From Sternotherus odoratus (lineage: Eukaryota; Chordata; Testudines; Kinosternidae), in NCBI GenBank assembly GCA_032164245.1, contig JAVMKO010000003.1, positions 92,131,890 to 92,195,889 of the forward strand: 64,000 nt of DNA. The letters run 5' to 3'. How positions within the stretch are numbered: position 1 is the stretch's first letter; every line of letters starts with the position of its first letter. Below, piece after piece: positions 57,723-64,000 of the stretch. A model generated the notes under the pieces. It was given only the letters and a program-made list of their open reading frames with translations, was not told the origin of the DNA and did no database searches. A program made the translations under genes and the position numbers.

Positions 57723-60248
57723 GTTATAAAGCTTTACCCTCTTAAGTCTAAGGGGCTTGTCCTGATGTCATTAAAATCAGAGGAAGTTTTTCCAATTGAC
57801 AGGAGTGGGATATAAAAATATGTCAACTGTTTGAATTTGAGTCGTTATGGAGTAAAGAGAATTTTCTGATGGCTAAGTAGCAGGGTGGGTGAACTTGTCT
57901 CAGCTGAGTTCTTAGGGTTCACATCACAAACTACTTTTTTTGCAGTCTGCATAAAAAAAGAACTTGTGCACAAATAATGGAGAATAAACAAACTTTTCAC
58001 CTGGAGAGCCAATCATGATTGAGAGACAGTGGTAACTGCAGATTTCATGTCTGCCTGTCATCGCATTTTACAAGCACTAAATTGATGGGGGGCTTGATCC
58101 TGCAAATTAATCTGTCAACATGTATCTAAGCTTGTGTGAAGTCCCATTAAAGTCAGTGGGTCTCTGATGTAAGTAGGGGTGTGTTCAGTTTGGATCCATA
58201 AGGAGAATCTAGACCATAAGAATTTAAATACTTTTAAAAATCTGAATTAGAAAACAATCTTAAATGAGACTTTACAGCTGATAAATAAAAAAAGAAATAT
58301 TTGTTGGTTTAGTGCTCATCAAACTCAAAGTTGGTAGTCTATTCACAATATCAGAACATTAGTACTTGTTACAGAGTATCATGTCTATAGCTGTATGTAT
58401 GTGGTTGACTGCAACAGCTTTGAGTTCAATTCTGTGAGTGAATGTGATTTAAAGAAGCTTCTACAGCACTTATTTAATTAATAAAGGGGAACATTTCTGA
58501 TCTACTTGCCAGAATGGTCTGTGCTCTTTTTGACAGTGTTTCATGCTTGATTTGACTATTTGAAATATAAACTAACATAGCTGATAAACCAACTGATTGA
58601 GGTTAGGGAGTTTACACAAAACACTGAGAGATGCTACTCTCACTGAGAACAAAACCATAATTTTAAAGTGAAATAATTATAGATAATTCTCCTAATGGGC
58701 TACTTAGAGGAAAACAAATACATTTCTGGCAAGTTTTCTATTTAATAATTGAAGGCTAGGGCTTTAAATGTCATATTTAAACTGTTTTATACTGGTGTAA
58801 CTCCAGTGGCTTCCATGGAGTTACTCATTCACATCAGCATAAGAGGAAGAGAATCAGGCTCTAAAGCTGGAGGAAAATGTAAATAATTGTATTTAATAGT
58901 TACATTTTCATCAACACTTTATAGACCACTATAAACTTCAGTTCATAACATTTTCTAAATCAATGGTAATCTGATATTTTGATATGAAAGGACCTTTAAT
59001 CTGATCAAAGCCCATCAGTCAATGGAAAGATTCCCATTTGAATCGAAGCCACCTGGTATTTCTAAAAGCAGATTTCTTCCTCCTCTGTCACTGAATCCTA
59101 GATGAATAAAATGGTTTTACTTTTCTTGTACGACTTTTGACAGGCACAGTCAAACTGACTAAAATACTGGCCTGATCCTGCAAGTTGTACTTATTTGAGT
59201 ACAGGACTTGAGAACAGGAATGACTGGTCCTGTGACTATGGGCTACAAGCTCTAACCCTGTCATAACAGTAGACCTTACTCTGTCCTGCCAAGTATCTTG
59301 CACCATTATAAGTAATATATTACAAGTACCGCATACTATGATTTAGATCAGTGACACTAATGATGGTACAGGTGCTGATGCCATGATGAAGATGTATGTT
59401 AATCCCATCGTCAATGGATGCAAGTAAGCAATTTTGCAGTGCATTTTTCATTTTTGGTATAATTAGTACTAACACTAGACTGAGACTATAGCACAGCTCT
59501 CACTGCCAGTCTTGAGCCTGCTTTGGGGTGTCTAGACCTGATGGTCCTATTGATTTTAATCCAGTTCAGGCTGACATACCAATTATTGTTTCCAGGGGTG
59601 CCTCGAGACGTTTGGCACCATTTAAACCTAAAGTAGAGTCAGTGTCCTGAATAGCCACTTGCCTTCCTGCTGTTCACAATATTTCTTTTTCACTCACAAC
59701 AGGACAGTTGTATCTCAACAAAAACCCTGGTCAGTTTGAAGCAAATGGATTTAGTACTTATCCTAGGTGATGAGTGGTAGTAGTTCTGTGCAGATTATAG
59801 TTTGTGAATTTCCAGGTAATAATGGAAAGGTTGCATCTTTCTTCATTCACTTGTGTGTTACTGGAATGCGCTAGCCTCAGTTGGGTGAACAGCCCATGTG
59901 GCTGTTGCAGCCAGAGGGTACCTGAGTCTGACAATATACCAAGTATAGAAGTAGCTTAAATCACCTCTCCTATATTCTGTGTCAAGTGGAAGACCAGAGA
60001 ATTGAATGCAGGTCTCTATCTCCAGACTCAGCCTCTTTCCCAGTTCAGCTTCATATCTGAGCCTGACTTTCTCTAACTGTACTCAAACTCAGAATGACTG
60101 TGCACTCCTGACTGGACATTTTTCAGAGAGCTACTCTATTACACATCAATGTGAATTATTGTATACTTGTGAGGGAACAAATTAATATACTAAAAAAAAA
60201 AATACTATGACCTTTACTGAGTATTTCCATACATGTATAGTTAAAAGC
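57723..60248. other. Intergenic DNA, nothing assigned
   Basis: No gene found. I looked for minus-strand 3' exons of RMND1, the next gene in mammals, and saw no match to its remembered C terminus. Confidence 0.4.
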
Positions 60249-60391
60249 CACTCTATGCATCTGATGAAGTGAGTTCTAGCCCACAAAAGCTTGTGCCCAA
60301 ATAAATTTGTTAAGTCTATAAGGTGCCACGTGTACTCATTCTTTTTGTGGATACAGACTAACGCGGCTGCTACTCTGAAACCTTTAAAAGC
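60241..60391 (-). mobile_element. SINE-like repeat with 8-bp target duplication
   Basis: TTAAAAGC flanks the body on both sides (60241-60248 and 60384-60391). On the minus strand it carries AGTAGCCGCGTTAGTCTGTA, GTACACGTGGCACCTTATAG and GCTTTTGTGGGCTAGAACTC. Confidence 0.8.
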
Positions 60392-61359
60392 TTATGCAAT
60401 TATTTAACTCTTCAGTAGAAGCAGCACAAACTCACACCTGCTTAACTGAATAGTGCTGATAAGTTTTTACAGTATTACATAGTTTCCCACAATTTGTATC
60501 ATACATTTAAAATTAATGGGATACTTTGCATGTACAAAACCAATATGAGTGCTTAACTGGTCAACATTCACTTGAAATATGGTTAGTGTTTAAAAACAGT
60601 AGTTTCAGGTATTATATGTGCTAATTTCTATCATTTTACAATAAAATTTTTCCTGCCCAGTTGCTCTTTGAAAGATCCACATAAACAACAAAGGAAATAT
60701 TGAATATCTCTGGAAGAGAACTATCAAAAGTCTAAAGTAAACTGAAGAAACAAATTTTATTTTCTCTAATATTTTATAGGCAGTTTTCAGTTTCTTAGAG
60801 GGGGGGCAAGTGACTAAAATTTGGTGGTGTCACGTCAACTTCTTAATTAGCTTTTGTAGGAGAACTTGCATGATGGAAACTTTCAACGTGTAAAGTTTAG
60901 CCACTGGGGTTGTGTGCACAGTCTTAATTCTTACAGTAGAAAAGGTGGGGTTGTTTTGTGTTTTTTGTATTTCATACAAATCACACACTCCAGAGACCTG
61001 CAAAAATTGGTGGCCTCCTAAAAAATATTCTGAAGATTTCTGGAGCAATTTTAGAGTGGTTGCTTAATATAGATGGTGTTTGTGTAGATTGCACTGTAGT
61101 TCAAATGCTCCTTATGTTTACCAGGTTTTTCTTCTGTTATGTGTATGTTTTCTTCAGACTAGATCTCAGCATCCTTGTTGATTGTGTGGAAATCTCATAT
61201 TTTAAATTTTTGATAATCAAGTTTCTAGTTTGGTTTAGTTTGTATTTCTCACATCACAATCTGTTTTAACATAGAAACTGAGGAAAGGAAGACTGTTTTT
61301 TCTGGGCTCTCTGCTATCCCTGCTGGTCCCCATGCAATGTGTGGAGGGGCAGGAGCAAC
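60392..61359. other. Intergenic DNA, nothing assigned
   Basis: AT-rich; no gene recognised. A short G run (GGGGGGG) lies near 60799. Confidence 0.35.
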
Positions 61360-61640
61360 AGCCTGGCTCACAATGCATAGGGGAAGAAGCAGTGGGAGGG
61401 GAAAGATACAGGGCAGTGAACAGGAGCAGAGGTGGGGCAGAAGATAGGTGAGACACACCTGTGGGGGAGGGGGAGAATAGGAGCACAGAGGTGCTGAGGG
61501 AGAAGATTGACAGGAGGGGAGTGAGTTGGGGAAGGGCGGAAGCAGGGGAAGATAAGCACAGGAGAAGAGGATGGGAGCAGGAAAAGGAGGGGCAGGTAGG
61601 ATGGGAACGAGCTGAGGGGGACAGCAGAGGCAGGAATGAT
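61360..61640. repeat. Purine-rich G/A tract
   Basis: Strongly purine-biased on + with repeated GGGGAGGG, GGAGAAGA and GAGCAGAGG-like blocks. The complement shows long open frames of Ser/Pro/Leu, which reflect composition and not a gene. The strand asymmetry could favour triplex or G-quadruplex structure. Confidence 0.55.
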
Positions 61641-61794
61641 CTGTAATCACTAGACACTTCCCTTCAGAGCCTGGAATGGAACCCAGGAATCCCAAATTTC
61701 ACCATTTCTGTGCTGTCTAGCAACAAGTTATGAAATTAACTGGCAGTGTGTCCCCTCCTTTCTAGTGGAAGAGTGGAAGAGAAGAGCTTTATAT

Positions 61795-61885
61795 TACTGT
61801 CATTTACTCCCTTAGCTCAAGTGGCAGAGGATGTGCTTGTGCATCTATAAATCCCCATCTTGCTGATGACCCATGTAAGAGTTTA
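61795..61885 (+). mobile_element. Possible degraded tRNA-derived SINE head
   Basis: TTAGCTCAAGTGGCAGAGGA (61814-61833) fits a tRNA A-box (TAGCTCAAGTGG). The region where a B-box should lie (TATAAATCCCC) is badly decayed. Turtle genomes carry tRNA-derived SINEs, but this copy is too worn for a firm call. Confidence 0.35.
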
Positions 61886-63170
61886 ATATGGTTTCATATA
61901 TTTTTGTCTTCAATTTTTGTTTTTTGTAACAAACAAAATTACGTTAATTACATTACGTTAAAAATTACATTACAGCTGCAACATCAAGTACTCAAAAGGT
62001 AGTAAATGACATTTTAACTTCATGCAACCTTTATCTGGCTGCGTTCTGCATATCTATAAACCTTTAATTATATGTAATTTGCTATTTTTCCACCCAACAT
62101 CTGCCTCATTCAGTGCACAAAATGGACAGTGCCTGGGGGATGAATCAGGATTGTGTAAGAATAAGACTGTTGTCTCTAGCACCCTGCCTCATTTGTTGCA
62201 GAAACTGGAAGGTGTGTAGTGAAGGAGGCAAAGAGGCAGGATGGTCTCATGACTGAAGGAGTTGAATGATTCCCTACAGAACTAGATTCTATCACTGCCT
62301 CTTCCCCAGAGTTCAGGCAAGTCATTTTAACTGATGTCTGCTCCTAATTTTCTGGTGACCAAACTTGAGGCATTTGGTTTGAAGAAGTGCTGAATACTCA
62401 CAACTGCAATTGAGGTCAAGGGGAGTTCTGCTTTGTACATATAATGTGCTATAAAATGATCGGTTCACTGAAAACTCAGGCCCAAGGTTTCTCAAATTGG
62501 GTTTCACCCACTTTTATTTGTCATGTCTGGCTTTCATCTCTGTGCCCACATGCTCTGTAAAAGGGAGATGATGCTCTTCACCTCGCAGCGTTTTGCAAAC
62601 ATAAATTCATGAATGGTCTGTAAAGAAAGTAGCTACTATGATGTGAGTACCAAAGTCTATGTGGAAAATCCATGTTCAGTGCAGCTTGGCTGATATGCAT
62701 AGGACCATACAAACAAGGATTAAAACAAAATTTAATAGCTACACATTCAGTTAGTATTGTGTATCCTGTGCAGAAAAAATAGTACATCATGTAATAGACA
62801 ACTATATAATACATACATACAAACGGGCTGCATTAAGACTGCATAGGTAACCTTAAATCTGGCATTTCCTAACTTTTAAATGCTTGACTTTGCAATTTTA
62901 ATGTTTTCCTAATGTAATATGGTATAATCATAGGACAAACCACTGGAACTATTTAATAGGTAGGAAGAGGTGACCAAACTAGCCATTGTTTGACACAGTG
63001 TGCCCTTTCTCGTTTACATATTTCAAAAAGGTGGTTAGGTGCACATATCCACCAGGTGGAGAATTAGCAATTTAGAGGAAACAATAAAGTATACAGACTT
63101 AAAATGCATGAGATACTGATAGGCTAATGGATTATGCCCCAAATGGATAAGAATTGAATTTAGGAATGAG
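61886..63170. other. Intergenic DNA, nothing assigned
   Basis: No gene. A CTCF-like 13-mer, CCACCAGGTGGAG, lies at 63049-63061, one base from the core consensus. Confidence 0.35.
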
Positions 63171-63282
63171 AAAAAACAGGTTGCATCCGACGAAGTGGGT
63201 ATTAGCCCACGAAAGCTTATGCTGCAATACTTTAGTTAGTCTTTAAGGTGCCACAGGACTCTTTGTTACAAAAAAGAGGTTG
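63171..63282 (-). mobile_element. SINE-like repeat with 13-bp target duplication
   Basis: The flanks AAAAAACAGGTTG (63171-63183) and AAAAAAGAGGTTG (63270-63282) match at 12 of 13. On the minus strand the body carries AAGAGTCCTGTGGCACCTTA, AGACTAACTAAAGTATTGCA and GCTTTCGTGGGCTAATACCC. It is 5'-truncated, lacking the GTAGCCGTG head, as expected of a retroposon. Confidence 0.8.
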
Positions 63283-63891
63283 TTGCTAAAAGAGACCAGT
63301 TTACAATAAAAACACACATTTAACTTCTAAAGTTAATAGTTTGTCCCTTACTGGAATCAAATGGTATCTGGTTAAGTTTATTATTAATATAGGAACAACT
63401 CTAGCCTAGGTTTTTCAGCCATATACAAAGCAAGATTCCTGCACCAGAACTGTTCTGGAAAACTTTATAGGCTTCCAATGTAGCCCTTCAGTTGAGTTCT
63501 TCATCTCTGTGAATGCTCCTGTGATCATTCAAACCTTTCCCCAATCAACGATCTTAGGTAACGGTAGCTGAATTATCCCAAGAGCAAAATCCTCAACTAC
63601 ATATTCACTCTGAGAGGGTGACTACGGTACTGGTGCAAAGGGGATAGGACAGAAAAACTGCCTGGAAGACTGGGAGGCCAGAAGCTTATCTCAAACCATG
63701 GGAATACATTCTTACCGTAGTAGGACAGAAGAGTGGAGGTAATGTCATGCAAGTTTACCTGCCTCTTGGACTAGGCTAGCACCCTCCCAGAGAAGCCCAC
63801 ACCCAGGTTAAGAAACGTTGCTTAGAGAAAGCATAGAGAATTACAAATGGATGCTTTTCACAGTAGCTTATCCAGTTGACTCCAGCTAGGG
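63283..63891. other. Intergenic DNA, nothing assigned
   Basis: No gene or repeat recognised. Confidence 0.35.
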
Positions 63892-64000
63892 TGACCAGAC
63901 GTCCCGATTTTATAGGGACAGCCCGATTTTGGGATCTTTTTCTTATATAGGTTCCTATTATCCCCCACTCCCATCCTGATTTTTCACACTTGCTGTCTGA
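63892..64000 (-). mobile_element. hAT-like MITE, copy 3, cut by the window end
   Basis: Starts TAGGGTGACCAGACGTCCCG and continues with TTTTATAGGGACAGCCCGAT, the reverse orientation of copies at 932 and 38076. The far terminus lies beyond the window. Confidence 0.75.

Noticed and set aside
61249..61695. Ser/Pro/Leu-rich minus-strand frames of 140-148 codons
   Set aside because: Complement of a purine-rich tract; compositional artefact.
61805..61880. Functional tRNA gene
   Set aside because: Only an A-box-like stretch is present, with no cloverleaf or intact B-box; listed as a possible SINE remnant instead.
55800..64000. 3' exons of RMND1 on the minus strand
   Set aside because: Expected from mammalian gene order, but no frame resembling its C terminus was found; it likely lies beyond the window.
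1..64000. Endogenous retrovirus, CRISPR array, bacterial operon or rRNA
   Set aside because: No paired long terminal repeats with a retroviral polyprotein, no regular spacer array, no prokaryotic gene organisation and no rRNA-like sequence were seen.

Overview
This is a stretch of vertebrate nuclear DNA: spliced genes, GT-AG introns, a CpG-island promoter and many degraded interspersed repeats. The repeats point to a non-avian sauropsid, most likely a turtle and next most likely a crocodilian. They are CR1 LINE fragments, a DIRS-type relic, short hAT-, Harbinger- and Tigger-like inverted-repeat elements, and a recurrent SINE-like family. The two genes, AKAP12 on + and ZBTB2 on -, lie tail to tail as on human chromosome 6q25.

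Layout. Positions 1-1950 lie upstream of the AKAP12 beta promoter and carry nested hAT-like elements. A promoter-like block (about 1955-2336) precedes a tiny coding exon (2337-2361, eight codons MLGTITIT plus one base), which is the AKAP12 beta-isoform start. A 19.8 kb intron full of old transposons follows. The giant AKAP12 exon (22158-28219 coding) comes next, then a 3.4 kb intron inside the 3' untranslated region and a final untranslated exon ending near 32750. The joined beta protein is about 2,028 residues, longer than the roughly 1,680 of human beta. A degenerate ~25-30 residue tandem repeat in the last third (residues ~1241-1566) accounts for nearly all the excess. The alpha-isoform first exon is not in the window and should lie upstream.

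The ~12 kb between the two 3' ends holds CR1 pieces, a Harbinger-like element, a C-rich minisatellite with higher-order structure and a foldback SINE. ZBTB2 (46716-50734 coding, two coding exons, 511 residues) has an N-terminal BTB domain and four zinc fingers. Its untranslated first exon ends at a donor at 55393/55394 in a CpG island (about 54230-55800). From 55800 to the end I see only intergenic DNA with short elements.

AKAP12 is a scaffold for PKA, PKC and calmodulin at the cell cortex. ZBTB2 is a nuclear BTB zinc-finger transcription regulator. They are neighbours by conserved synteny and nothing here suggests a shared pathway. I found no convincing new biological system. The most unusual structures are the repeat-expanded AKAP12 exon, a perfect 47-bp-arm hairpin at 52146-52266, a foldback SINE at 40143-40303, an oddly ordered inverted duplication at 17148-17706 and the minisatellite at 36455-37470.
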